Source: Oceanospirillaceae bacterium (lineage in GTDB: Bacteria > Pseudomonadota > Gammaproteobacteria > Pseudomonadales > Balneatricaceae). Taken from it: a stretch of 51,929 nucleotides of DNA. The stretch spans positions 1 to 51,929 of the forward strand of contig JAIBDW010000006.1 of the NCBI GenBank assembly GCA_024686035.1. The letters are read 5' to 3'. The stretch's first letter is position 1. Each line of letters begins with the position of its first letter. A program made the translations under genes and the position numbers. Positions 18,906-27,950 of the stretch are shown here, piece after piece. Under the pieces are notes generated by a model. It ran no database searches and was not told the DNA's origin. It was given only the letters and a program-made list of their open reading frames with translations.

Positions 18906-21380
18906 ATGACTTACGCCTTTTTCGCCACATGTCCCAAAGCTATGGAGCCGATATTGGCCGATGAACTTGGCCCTTTAGGGGCGCAAGATATCAAGCTAAC
19001 TCAAGGTGGTGTTTATTTTAGTGGTGACCTAGAAGTTGGGTATAGTGCATGTCTTTGGAGTCGCTTAGCTAACCGTGTGCTCCTACTATTGCATGATGAA
19101 GCGGTCGACAGTGTCGATGAGCTTTATGATGCTGTAAGTAAAGTAGAGTGGACACAACACTTTGATAGCGATCAAACCTTTTTAGTGGACTATGCAGGGC
19201 GCATGCGCGGCATAGATAACACTCACTTTGGTGCGCTTAAAGTAAAAGATGCCATTGTTGATCAATTTCGTAGCAAAGGTGAACTGCGTCCTAATATCGC
19301 TAAGCAAGAGCCAGACATACGCATCAACGTATTTGTTGTGCGTGGGCGTGTGCGGATTAGTTTGGACCTTTCCGGTGAGAGCCTGCATAAGCGCGGATAC
19401 CGTCGTGAAGGTGGCATGGCGCCGCTTAAAGAAAACCTAGCAGCAGCGCTTCTGATTCGAGCTGGTTGGCCAGCGATGGCCGCCGCTGGTAAGCCTTTAA
19501 TGGACCCTATGTGTGGTTCTGGTACGTTTTTAATAGAAGCGGCCATGATGGCGTCAGACACAGCACCAGGTCTGTTACGCTGGCGTTTTGGTTTGCAAAT
19601 GTGGAAGCAACACAATGTGGAACTTTGGCGTGAAATTTGGGATGCTGCAGAATTGCGCAGAGAAGCTGGAGAAGCGTCCGCCACTAGTGAAATTCATGGC
19701 TATGACGGCCAGCCAAAAGCGGTCTCTAAATGCCGTGAAAACCTAAAACAAGCCGGTATGACTGACCGTATTCGTGTTAGTCACCGAGAGCTTAAAGATT
19801 TAAAGCCACTCACCCATAATGCTGAGCAACAAATGGGTTTAGTCATTACTAACCCTCCATACGGTGAGCGTTTAAGTGAAGTGGCTGATATCCAATATTT
19901 ATACCAGCACCTTGGTGAGCGTTTAAGCCAAGACTTTATTGGCTGGGAGTTAGCTGTATTTACGGGTAACTCTGAACTGGGTAAAGCGGTTGGTTTGCGA
20001 TCTCATAAGCAATATTCCTTCTATAACGGCGCGATCAAGAGCCAGTTGCTAATGTACACTCTTGAAACGTCCAATCGTTTTGCCGACCGTCGCCAGGCCA
20101 GTGGAGAAATCCCACTACAAGCGTTAAGTGAAGGTGCGCAAATGTTTGCTAATCGCCTGGTGAAAAACCGGAAGCAGTTTAGCAAATGGGTGAAGCAAGA
20201 AAAAATCCAATGCTACCGCTTATATGATGCAGACATGCCAGAGTATGCTGTTGCCATTGACGTATATGGTGATTGGCTGCATGTACAAGAATATGCAGCA
20301 CCTAAGACTGTGGATGTTGAAAAAGCGCAACGTCGGTTAGAGGAGGTCATGCTAGCGCTGCCTCAAGCACTGCAAATTCCACAAGAGCGTATTGTGTTGA
20401 AGCAGCGTCGTCAGCAAACGGGCAAAGATCAGTACCAAACCCATGACGAAAAAGGTGAATATATTCAAGTTCAAGAAGGCGGCTGTAAGGTTTTAGTCAA
20501 CTTGAATGATTATTTAGACACGGGTTTGTTTTTAGATCACAGGCCAGTGCGCCAAAAAATTCAACACTTGGCTCACAATAAGCGCTTTCTAAACTTATTC
20601 TGTTATACCGGCACTGCGACTATGCATGCGATACAAGGTGGGGCGCACAAGTCTTTAAGTGTAGATATGTCAGCGACCTATTTGTCTTGGGGTAAAAAGA
20701 ACCTTGCCTTGAATGGGTTTAGTGACCAGGTTCATCGCTTTGAACAACACGACTGTATGGAATTTATTAAAAGTCATAAAGGTGAATATGACCTTATTTT
20801 CCTTGACCCGCCTACCTTTTCAAACTCTAAGAAAATGGTGGGCGTGTTGGATGTGCAGCGTGATCACGCGTGGATGATTCACAAAGTAATGGATTTATTG
20901 GCAGAAGATGGTTTGTTGATTTTTTCAACTAACTATCGACGTTTTGAATTAGACGAAAAAGTGCTACAGCACAATCATGTGGTGGATATTAGTGATGAAA
21001 CCTTAGACAAAGACTTTTCACGTAATAAGAAAATCCATCGTTGTTGGGAAATTCGCAAGTACAAGCCAGAAGTAGACAACACGTCAGAATTTTATGACGC
21101 AGACTATGCCACATCAGCACCTGCATCTATTGCAGCGGTAAAGGCTGAGGCTAGGTTGGCTTATGAAGCTGAAGACAGGTTGTTGTTTAGGGCTGAGATG
21201 AAATTAACCATCGCAGCTGAAGCTAAGGCAAAAGAAGAGGCTAAGGCGAGGTCTTCAAGCAAAGGCACTAACGACCTTCATGATGCCCCAGGCGCTTCAG
21301 AACTAACCACTGATGCCCCTAAACAGGCGGATATCACTCCACCCAAGGTTAAAGGAAGCTTTAATCCTTGGGTGAAATAA
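18906..21380 (+). CDS. rlmKL: Bifunctional 23S rRNA methyltransferase RlmKL
   Basis: THUMP region; DPMCGSGTFLIEAA; NPPYGERL; C-terminal RlmK domain (FLNLFCYTGTATMHA, LDPPTFSNSKKM). 824 aa with an Ala/Lys/Glu-rich tail. Confidence 0.95.
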   Translation: MTYAFFATCPKAMEPILADELGPLGAQDIKLTQGGVYFSGDLEVGYSACLWSRLANRVLLLLHDEAVDSVDELYDAVSKVEWTQHFDSDQTFLVDYAGRMRGIDNTHFGALKVKDAIVDQFRSKGELRPNIAKQEPDIRINVFVVRGRVRISLDLSGESLHKRGYRREGGMAPLKENLAAALLIRAGWPAMAAAGKPLMDPMCGSGTFLIEAAMMASDTAPGLLRWRFGLQMWKQHNVELWREIWDAAELRREAGEASATSEIHGYDGQPKAVSKCRENLKQAGMTDRIRVSHRELKDLKPLTHNAEQQMGLVITNPPYGERLSEVADIQYLYQHLGERLSQDFIGWELAVFTGNSELGKAVGLRSHKQYSFYNGAIKSQLLMYTLETSNRFADRRQASGEIPLQALSEGAQMFANRLVKNRKQFSKWVKQEKIQCYRLYDADMPEYAVAIDVYGDWLHVQEYAAPKTVDVEKAQRRLEEVMLALPQALQIPQERIVLKQRRQQTGKDQYQTHDEKGEYIQVQEGGCKVLVNLNDYLDTGLFLDHRPVRQKIQHLAHNKRFLNLFCYTGTATMHAIQGGAHKSLSVDMSATYLSWGKKNLALNGFSDQVHRFEQHDCMEFIKSHKGEYDLIFLDPPTFSNSKKMVGVLDVQRDHAWMIHKVMDLLAEDGLLIFSTNYRRFELDEKVLQHNHVVDISDETLDKDFSRNKKIHRCWEIRKYKPEVDNTSEFYDADYATSAPASIAAVKAEARLAYEAEDRLLFRAEMKLTIAAEAKAKEEAKARSSSKGTNDLHDAPGASELTTDAPKQADITPPKVKGSFNPWVK

Positions 21381-21390
21381 GACGATTGTT

Positions 21391-22599
21391 TTAGTCTTGT
21401 GACGTAGCGCCGATTTTATGAATACTAAGGTCGGCGCCTTTATACTCTTCTTCTTCAGTCAGTCTAATACCAATAAATAGCTTCACACCGCCGTACACTA
21501 TAAAGCCACCAATTAAGGCAATGGATAGGCCTAACAGTGTGCCCAAAAGTTGCGACATTAGGCTTACACCACCTAATCCCCCAAACATCTCTAAGCCAAA
21601 GATACCTGCCGCAATACCGCCCCATACGCCGCATAAGCCATGTAGTGGCCACACACCAAGTACATCATCAATTTTCCAGCGGTTTTGAGTGAGCACAAAA
21701 GCGTAAACAAAAAGTCCGCCGGCAATAAGTCCCACAGCCAAGGCGCCCATTGGGTGCATCAAATCTGACCCTGCGCAGACTGCAACTAAGCCTGCTAATG
21801 GACCGTTGTGAACAAAGCCTGGGTCATTTTTGCCAATAACCAGTGCCGCAATCGTGCCTCCTGCCATGGCCATAAGCGTATTCACTGCCACTAACCCACT
21901 GATACCATCTAAGGTTTGAGCGGACATCACATTAAAGCCAAACCAGCCGATTGTTAAAATCCATGAACCTAAAGCTAAAAAGGGAATACTTGATGGTGCA
22001 AAAGCCACAAGCTTGCCTTTACGGTAGCGTCCATTGCGTGTACCCAAAAGCAATACGGCTGCAAGAGCTAACCATCCACCGACGCCATGCACCACGACAG
22101 AACCTGCAAAATCATGGAAACCTGCACCGAAGGTTGCTTCAAGCCAGGCTTGAAAACCGTAATTACCATTCCAAGCAATGCCTTCAAATAACGGGTATAC
22201 GATACCAACAGTCAAGGCTGCGGCAATAAGTAAAGGCCAAAAGCGTGCACGTTCAGCAATACCGCCAGAGATAATCGCTGGAATCGCTGCTGCAAAGGTC
22301 ATCAAGAAGAAAAACTTGACCAGCTGATACCCATTATTTGCCCCTAACTCTTGTGCACTTGCAAAAAAGTGTTGATCGTAGGCGATCCAGTAACCTACAA
22401 AAAAATAGGTTACACAAGAAAATCCAAAGTCAGTCATTATTTTAACCAAAGCGTTGACTTGGTTTTTATGCCGAACTGTTCCTACTTCCAAAAATGCGAA
22501 GCCTGCATGCATGGCGAGCACCATAATGGCTCCCATTAAAATGAACAGGGTGTTTGAACTTTGGACTAGGGCGGCTACTGCACTCGTTGTGGCTTCCAC
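21391..22599 (-). CDS. amtB: Ammonium transporter (Amt family)
   Basis: AGFAFLEVGTVRHKN, DFAGSVVVHGVGGWLALAAVLLLG, VWPLHGLCGVWGGIAAGIFG. Confidence 0.93.
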   Translation of the reverse strand: MEATTSAVAALVQSSNTLFILMGAIMVLAMHAGFAFLEVGTVRHKNQVNALVKIMTDFGFSCVTYFFVGYWIAYDQHFFASAQELGANNGYQLVKFFFLMTFAAAIPAIISGGIAERARFWPLLIAAALTVGIVYPLFEGIAWNGNYGFQAWLEATFGAGFHDFAGSVVVHGVGGWLALAAVLLLGTRNGRYRKGKLVAFAPSSIPFLALGSWILTIGWFGFNVMSAQTLDGISGLVAVNTLMAMAGGTIAALVIGKNDPGFVHNGPLAGLVAVCAGSDLMHPMGALAVGLIAGGLFVYAFVLTQNRWKIDDVLGVWPLHGLCGVWGGIAAGIFGLEMFGGLGGVSLMSQLLGTLLGLSIALIGGFIVYGGVKLFIGIRLTEEEEYKGADLSIHKIGATSQD

Positions 22600-22658
22600 T
22601 TGAACTCCTTAATTATGACTACGGTTATTATATGTAGGGAATGTGGTTTACCATTCGC

Positions 22659-22687
22659 TTTTTTGCCCTAATGTAGGGCGAAAAAAA
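22659..22687. repeat. Palindromic element TTTTTTGCCCTA-ATG-TAGGGCGAAAAAAA in the predicted amtB leader
   Basis: GCCCTA (22665-22670) / TAGGGC (22674-22679), flanked by a T tract then an A tract, i.e. not terminator polarity on either strand. Confidence 0.7.
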
Positions 22688-22764
22688 CATTCGCGGGCGA
22701 TAATGGTGCGCCGCGCGGAAACACTTCCCCAATAACGCTTAAATTAGCGTCTTGTACTGTACCA

Positions 22765-22781
22765 AGCAAAGACTGTGCCAG
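22765..22781 (-). promoter_or_regulatory. Predicted sigma54 (RpoN) -24/-12 promoter for amtB
   Basis: Minus strand reads C-TGGCAC-AGTCT-TTGC-T, matching the TGGCAC-N5-TTGCW consensus, about 165 bp upstream of the amtB start. Confidence 0.8.
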
Positions 22782-22797
22782 AGTTTTAGTGCAGGCA

Positions 22798-22823
22798 ATA
22801 AAAAACCACCCTAAGGTGGTTTT
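22798..22823 (-). terminator. gltA Rho-independent terminator
   Basis: Minus strand: AAAACCACC-TTAG-GGTGGTTTTTT, immediately after the gltA stop. Confidence 0.85.
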
Positions 22824-22841
22824 GAAAGATTCAAGCGAAGA

Positions 22842-24119
22842 TTACTTCTTCGAGTAGGGACGCTTGGTTTCGCCAGTATATAATTGGCGAGGCCGACCAA
22901 TGCGATAAGGGCTGTTAAGCATTTCATGCCAGTGTGATATCCATCCTACCGTGCGCGCTAAAGCGAAAATCACAGTAAACATTGACGATGGAATGCCAAT
23001 TGCCTTAAGGATGATACCTGAGTAAAAATCTACGTTAGGGTAGAGCTTACGCTGGATAAAGTATTCGTCTTCTAGAGCAATTTGCTCTAGACGTTTGGCA
23101 ATTTGCAGCAAAGGATCATTGTCTACGCCAAGCAATGTTAGCACTTCATCACAGGTTTCACGCATTACCGTGGCACGTGGGTCAAAGTTCTTGTATACCC
23201 GATGACCAAAGCCCATAAGGCGGAAAGGGTCGTCCTTATCTTTTGCTTTAGCAACAAACGCATCAATATTAGACACGTCACCAATTTCTTCTAGCATGTC
23301 CAGTACAGCTTCATTGGCGCCGCCATGAGCAGGGCCCCAAAGTGCAGCAATTCCAGAAGCAATACACGCAAATGGGTTGGCGCCAGAGGAGCCGGCTAAA
23401 CGCACGGTAGATGTAGAAGCATTTTGCTCATGGTCTGCATGCAACATGAATATTTTATCCATGGCGCGAGCTAATACTGGGTCTACATGGCTGTCCTTAG
23501 AGGGCTTGCTAAACATCATGTGTAAGAAGTTTTCAGCGTATGTGAGCTCTTCACGTGGGAAGACAAAGGGTTGTCCGATAGAGTACTTATAACTCATGGC
23601 TGCCAAAGTTGGCATTTTAGCGATTAAGCGGTGAATCGCCTTTTCTCTGTGATGTTTATTGTCGTTATCTAGTTGATCGTGGTAAAACGCTGATAATGCG
23701 CCTACAACGCCACACATGATCGCCATTGGATGGGCGTCGCGACGAAAACCTCTGAAAAACTGTATGAGTTGTTCATGCACTAAGGTGTTGGTGGTGATTT
23801 CGTTTTCAAAAGCCTCCAATTCTGTTGCGCTTGGAAGCTCGCCGTGGATTAGGAGGTAGCAAATTTCTAAATAGGTAGAGTTGGCTGCTAAATCTTCAAT
23901 GGCGTAGCCACGGTGTAATAAAACACCTTTATCGCCGTCTATATATGTAATTTTAGATTCGCATGACGCGGTAGATACAAAGCCTGGGTCGTAAGTGAAA
24001 AGGCCTTTGCTCACTAATTGGCGTACATCAATAACGTCTGGGCCTGCGCTGCCTGAGTATATTGGCAGTTCGATGGGGTCCATACCTTCGATGTGAAGAG
24101 TGGCTTTTCTTTCGGACAT
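22842..24119 (-). CDS. gltA: Citrate synthase (type II)
   Basis: [74 protein letters not shown]. Confidence 0.98.
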   Translation of the reverse strand: MSERKATLHIEGMDPIELPIYSGSAGPDVIDVRQLVSKGLFTYDPGFVSTASCESKITYIDGDKGVLLHRGYAIEDLAANSTYLEICYLLIHGELPSATELEAFENEITTNTLVHEQLIQFFRGFRRDAHPMAIMCGVVGALSAFYHDQLDNDNKHHREKAIHRLIAKMPTLAAMSYKYSIGQPFVFPREELTYAENFLHMMFSKPSKDSHVDPVLARAMDKIFMLHADHEQNASTSTVRLAGSSGANPFACIASGIAALWGPAHGGANEAVLDMLEEIGDVSNIDAFVAKAKDKDDPFRLMGFGHRVYKNFDPRATVMRETCDEVLTLLGVDNDPLLQIAKRLEQIALEDEYFIQRKLYPNVDFYSGIILKAIGIPSSMFTVIFALARTVGWISHWHEMLNSPYRIGRPRQLYTGETKRPYSKK

Positions 24120-24315
24120 TTTTTGGCTCCTGAAAAATGTTGTTGGATATAGGTGTACATATAAAACGTTAATGTAGCGCCATTAGAAGATGATTAACAG
24201 CGGACATAAGTCGTATACCCCTAAAAATTCGAAGTGTATTCTACCCTAGGTGCAGTATAGTTAGGTCATGATAAGGATTCGGCAAACAGATTCTAGGTAT
24301 AACTACAAATGATAT

Positions 24316-24358
24316 AAAGGAGGGCTGTTATAACGTAATATGTATATGTTCCTCCTTT
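24316..24358. repeat. Perfect 8-bp inverted repeat AAAGGAGG...CCTCCTTT in the gltA/sdhC divergent region
   Basis: AAAGGAGG (24316-24323), 27-nt spacer containing the GTTATAAC palindrome, CCTCCTTT (24351-24358). Confidence 0.8.
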
Positions 24359-24588
24359 GGGCGCGGTTTGTAAAGCGCTTGGGCGTATTTGAGGACGCAA
24401 TTGAACACTAAATTGACACTATTTTACCCCCACTAAAAGATTCCGTATGCGACAAAGGTTTCGTTGTTTTCTGTGTTTCAAGTCACTATACTTGTCTGCT
24501 ACGTGACGCTTTCAGCTAAGATTGTGTCGATTCTACGTAGTGTTCCAAGCCTTAATTTTACTAATTTTTTAGCCAAGAGTAGGTAACC

Positions 24589-24966
24589 GTGAGCGATAAA
24601 AGACCCGTTAACCTTGATCTAGGCACATTCAAACACCCTCTAGTCTCTGTGATTTCTATTTGTCATCGAATTTCTGGTGTGGTTTTGTTTGTGGGCCTAG
24701 TGTTTTTGTTTAATATATTTGATGCCTCATTATCTGGTGCTGCAGGTTTTGAGTCTGCGCAAAGCCTTTTGCAAGATAACTTTTTTGCCAAGTTTGTGAC
24801 TTGGGGCTTGTTGTCTTCTTTAGGGTTTCATTTTAGTGCAGGTATGAAACATCTCGTTATGGACTTTGGCCATGGCGAAGAAATAGACAGCGCCAACATG
24901 GCAGCAAAATTCGTTATTGCCTTAACAGCCCTATTGGCTGTATTAGCAGGAGTCTGGGTATGGTAA
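24589..24966 (+). CDS. sdhC: Succinate dehydrogenase cytochrome b556 subunit
   Basis: RPVNLDLGTFKHPLVSVISICHRISGVVLFVG; FHFSAGMKHLVMDFGHG. GTG start. Confidence 0.96.
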   Translation: MSDKRPVNLDLGTFKHPLVSVISICHRISGVVLFVGLVFLFNIFDASLSGAAGFESAQSLLQDNFFAKFVTWGLLSSLGFHFSAGMKHLVMDFGHGEEIDSANMAAKFVIALTALLAVLAGVWVW

Positions 24967-25307
24967 CCACAGTAACAAGTTATGGTCGTAGTGGGCTATC
25001 TGATTGGTTGGTGCAGCGCGCCAGTGCAGTGATACTAGCTGTGTATTCTATCTTTATGGTGGTTTACCTTTTATTAAACCCACTAATAGACTTCGCGCAG
25101 TGGAATTCGCTATTTAGCGGCACAAGCATGCGTATTTTTAGTTTAATGGCGCTTTTGTCTTTGGGTGCCCATTGCTGGATTGGCCTATGGTCTGTTTCGA
25201 CTGATTACCTTAAGCACTTTGCAGTGCGGTTTGTGTTCCAAATGGTAATTGGTTTGTTAATGTTTATTTACACCATTTGGGGTGTTCAGCTGTTATGGGG
25301 CCTATAA
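24960..25307 (+). CDS. sdhD: Succinate dehydrogenase membrane anchor subunit
   Basis: Three TM segments; 'GLSDWLVQRASAVILAVYSIFM'; position in sdhCDAB. Confidence 0.94.
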   Translation: MVTTVTSYGRSGLSDWLVQRASAVILAVYSIFMVVYLLLNPLIDFAQWNSLFSGTSMRIFSLMALLSLGAHCWIGLWSVSTDYLKHFAVRFVFQMVIGLLMFIYTIWGVQLLWGL

Positions 25308-25310
25308 GTT

Positions 25311-27086
25311 ATGTCTAACATCTTACGTAAAATGTCCTACGAAGCTATCGTCATTGGCGGTGGTGGTGCTGGGATGCGAGCTGCATTGCAGCTTACTGAG
25401 TCTGGTTTAAAGACTGCGTGTATTACTAAAGTATTTCCAACTCGTTCACACACCGTATCTGCCCAAGGTGGCATTACCTGCGCCATAGCAAGTAATGATC
25501 CAAATGATGATTGGCGCTGGCACATGTATGACACCGTCAAAGGTTCTGATTATATCGGAGACCAAGATGCGATTGAGTATATGTGTAGCGTTGGGCCACA
25601 AGCGGTATTTGAACTAGATCATATGGGTCTGCCTTTTTCTCGCACAGAAGAAGGGCGTATTTATCAGCGTCCTTTTGGCGGTCAATCTAAGAACTTTGGT
25701 GAGGGTGGTCAAGCTGCTCGCACCTGTGCAGCTGCAGACCGAACCGGTCATGCACTTTTGCACGCCTTGTATCAAGGTAACCTAAAAGGTGGCACGACCT
25801 TCCTAAATGAATGGTTTGCGGTAGATATGGTGCAAAATGACGATGGCGCCGTAGTGGGTGTGGTTGCGATTTGTATTGAGTCAGGTGAAACCGTTTATAT
25901 TGAAGCTAAAGCCACTGTATTGGCTACAGGCGGCGCAGGTCGAATTTACCAGTCCACCACCAACGCACTTATTAACACCGGCGATGGTGTTGGCATGGGC
26001 TTACGTATGGGATTACCCGTACAAGACATGGAAATGTGGCAGTTCCATCCAACAGGCATTGCAGGTGCCGGCACATTGGTGACCGAAGGTTGTCGTGGTG
26101 AGGGTGGTTATTTGATCAATAAAGACGGCGAACGTTTCATGGAGCGCTATGCGCCTAATGCTAAAGATTTAGCAGGTCGTGATGTTGTTGCACGTTCTAT
26201 GGTACTAGAAATTTTAGCAGGCCGTGGTTGTGGTGAAAATGGCGACCATGTGCTGTTAAAGCTGGATCATTTGGGCGAAGAGGTACTGGAAAGTAAGCTG
26301 CCTGGTATTTGTGAGTTATCGCGCACATTTGCTCATGTGGACCCAGTATTTGAGCCGGTGCCAGTTGTGCCTACATGTCACTATATGATGGGTGGTTTAC
26401 CAACTAATATTGGTGGTCAAGTGTTGTACCCTGAGTCTGAGTCAGAAACCCGTGTAGTGGATGGGTTGTATGCTTGTGGTGAAGTGGCCTGTGTGTCCGT
26501 TCACGGTGCCAACCGCCTAGGTGGCAACTCCCTGCTTGACTTGGTTGTATTTGGCAGAGCGGCAGGCATACAGATTGAAAAATCGATGCGTGAAGGCTAT
26601 CAGTCAGAAGCGGCAACTCAAGCCAATGTAGATGCAGCGATGAAGCGTCTGAACGCTTTGAATAGTTCTGAATCTGGTGAAAGTATTTCTGAAGTTCGAG
26701 AAGAGCTTCAAAAGACCATGCAGCTATACTTTGGTGTCTTCCGTGAAGGCGATAGTATGCAAAAAGGCTTAGAATTACTTCGTGAGCTGCGAGTAAAAGT
26801 ATCTAATCTTCACTTGCAAGATAAAACAGGTGCATTTAATACCGACCGCATCGAAGCGCTTGAGTTGCAAAACTTGTTTGAAGTCGCCTTTGCTACAGCC
26901 ATTTCTGCTGAACAGCGCAAGGAGAGCCGTGGTGCTCATGCCCGTAATGACTTTACCGTACGTGATGATGAAAACTGGTTGAAGCATTCAGTGTATTACC
27001 CCTTAGAAGAGCGGCTTGGAAAGCGAGACGTAAACTTTTCACCTAAAACGATGGAAGCATTTCCACCGAAAATCCGTACTTATTAA
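25311..27086 (+). CDS. sdhA: Succinate dehydrogenase flavoprotein subunit
   Basis: [54 protein letters not shown]. Confidence 0.98.
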   Translation: MSNILRKMSYEAIVIGGGGAGMRAALQLTESGLKTACITKVFPTRSHTVSAQGGITCAIASNDPNDDWRWHMYDTVKGSDYIGDQDAIEYMCSVGPQAVFELDHMGLPFSRTEEGRIYQRPFGGQSKNFGEGGQAARTCAAADRTGHALLHALYQGNLKGGTTFLNEWFAVDMVQNDDGAVVGVVAICIESGETVYIEAKATVLATGGAGRIYQSTTNALINTGDGVGMGLRMGLPVQDMEMWQFHPTGIAGAGTLVTEGCRGEGGYLINKDGERFMERYAPNAKDLAGRDVVARSMVLEILAGRGCGENGDHVLLKLDHLGEEVLESKLPGICELSRTFAHVDPVFEPVPVVPTCHYMMGGLPTNIGGQVLYPESESETRVVDGLYACGEVACVSVHGANRLGGNSLLDLVVFGRAAGIQIEKSMREGYQSEAATQANVDAAMKRLNALNSSESGESISEVREELQKTMQLYFGVFREGDSMQKGLELLRELRVKVSNLHLQDKTGAFNTDRIEALELQNLFEVAFATAISAEQRKESRGAHARNDFTVRDDENWLKHSVYYPLEERLGKRDVNFSPKTMEAFPPKIRTY

Positions 27087-27097
27087 GGAGTAGTGAT

Positions 27098-27802
27098 ATG
27101 TTAACAGTGAGTATTTATCGCTACCATCCAGAGCTTGATGAAAAGCCTTATATGCAGGACTTTCAAGTTGATACTGGTGGTAAGGACATTATGGTATTAG
27201 ACGTTTTGAATTTGTTAAAAATTCAAGACCGTGGCCTTGCTTATCGTCGTTCATGCCGAGAAGGTGTGTGTGGTTCTGATGGTATGAACATTAACGGTAC
27301 CAATGGTTTGGCGTGTATTACGCCATTGTCTTCGGTTGTGAAAAACAACAAGTTGGTACTTCGTCCTTTGCCAGCACTGCCTGTCATTCGTGACTTGGTC
27401 ATCGACATGGACCAGTTCTATAAGCAATACGAAAAAATCAAACCGTTCTTAATAAATGATACGCCCGCTCCTGGCATTGAGCGCCTTCAGTCACCTGAGG
27501 AGCGTGAAAAATTAGACGGCTTGTATGAGTGCATATTGTGCGCATGTTGTTCAACAGCTTGTCCGTCATTTTGGTGGAATCCTGATCGCTTTATCGGTCC
27601 TGCGGGTTTGCTGCAAGCATATCGTTTCTTGGCTGATAGCCGAGACACTGCCACAGAAGAGCGTTTGGCAGGTCTAGATGATCCGTTTAGTGTGTTTCGC
27701 TGTCATGGCATTATGAATTGTGTAACCGTGTGTCCTAAAGGTTTAAACCCGACTAAGGCCATCGGACACATCCGTAATATGCTGATGACAAGAGCGACCT
27801 AA
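27098..27802 (+). CDS. sdhB: Succinate dehydrogenase iron-sulfur subunit
   Basis: SCREGVCGSDGMNINGTNGLACIT; CILCACCSTACPSFWWN; CHGIMNCVTVCPKGLNPTKAIG. Confidence 0.98.
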   Translation: MLTVSIYRYHPELDEKPYMQDFQVDTGGKDIMVLDVLNLLKIQDRGLAYRRSCREGVCGSDGMNINGTNGLACITPLSSVVKNNKLVLRPLPALPVIRDLVIDMDQFYKQYEKIKPFLINDTPAPGIERLQSPEEREKLDGLYECILCACCSTACPSFWWNPDRFIGPAGLLQAYRFLADSRDTATEERLAGLDDPFSVFRCHGIMNCVTVCPKGLNPTKAIGHIRNMLMTRAT

Positions 27803-27813
27803 AGAAGTTGCAA

Positions 27814-27846
27814 CACGCTTAAAGCTCATTAACCGCTTTAAGCGTG
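27814..27846 (+). other. Strong hairpin between sdhB and sucA (terminator, attenuator or processing site)
   Basis: CACGCTTAAAGC-TCATTAACC-GCTTTAAGCGTG: perfect 12-bp stem; only a weak downstream T-rich stretch. Confidence 0.75.
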
Positions 27847-27875
27847 CATTTCTTTAGAAAAATTGACGATGTAGC

Positions 27876-27905
27876 TTAACCACGAGGCACTATACGCGGT
27901 ATACT
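27876..27905 (+). promoter_or_regulatory. Putative internal promoter upstream of sucA
   Basis: TTAACC (27876-27881), 18 bp, TATACT (27900-27905). The -35 match is weak. Confidence 0.35.
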
Positions 27906-27950
27906 GTGCACGTTTGATTAGACCATAAACATAAATATCGGTGATACTGA

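Noticed and set aside
19262-19684. 140-aa minus-strand ORF inside rlmKL
   Set aside because: Opposite a conserved methyltransferase domain, with no ribosome-binding site or family signal.
24340-24411. 23-codon ORF following AAAGGAGG in the gltA-sdhC gap
   Set aside because: The SD-like sequence is too far (about 16 nt) from the ATG and the peptide has no support.
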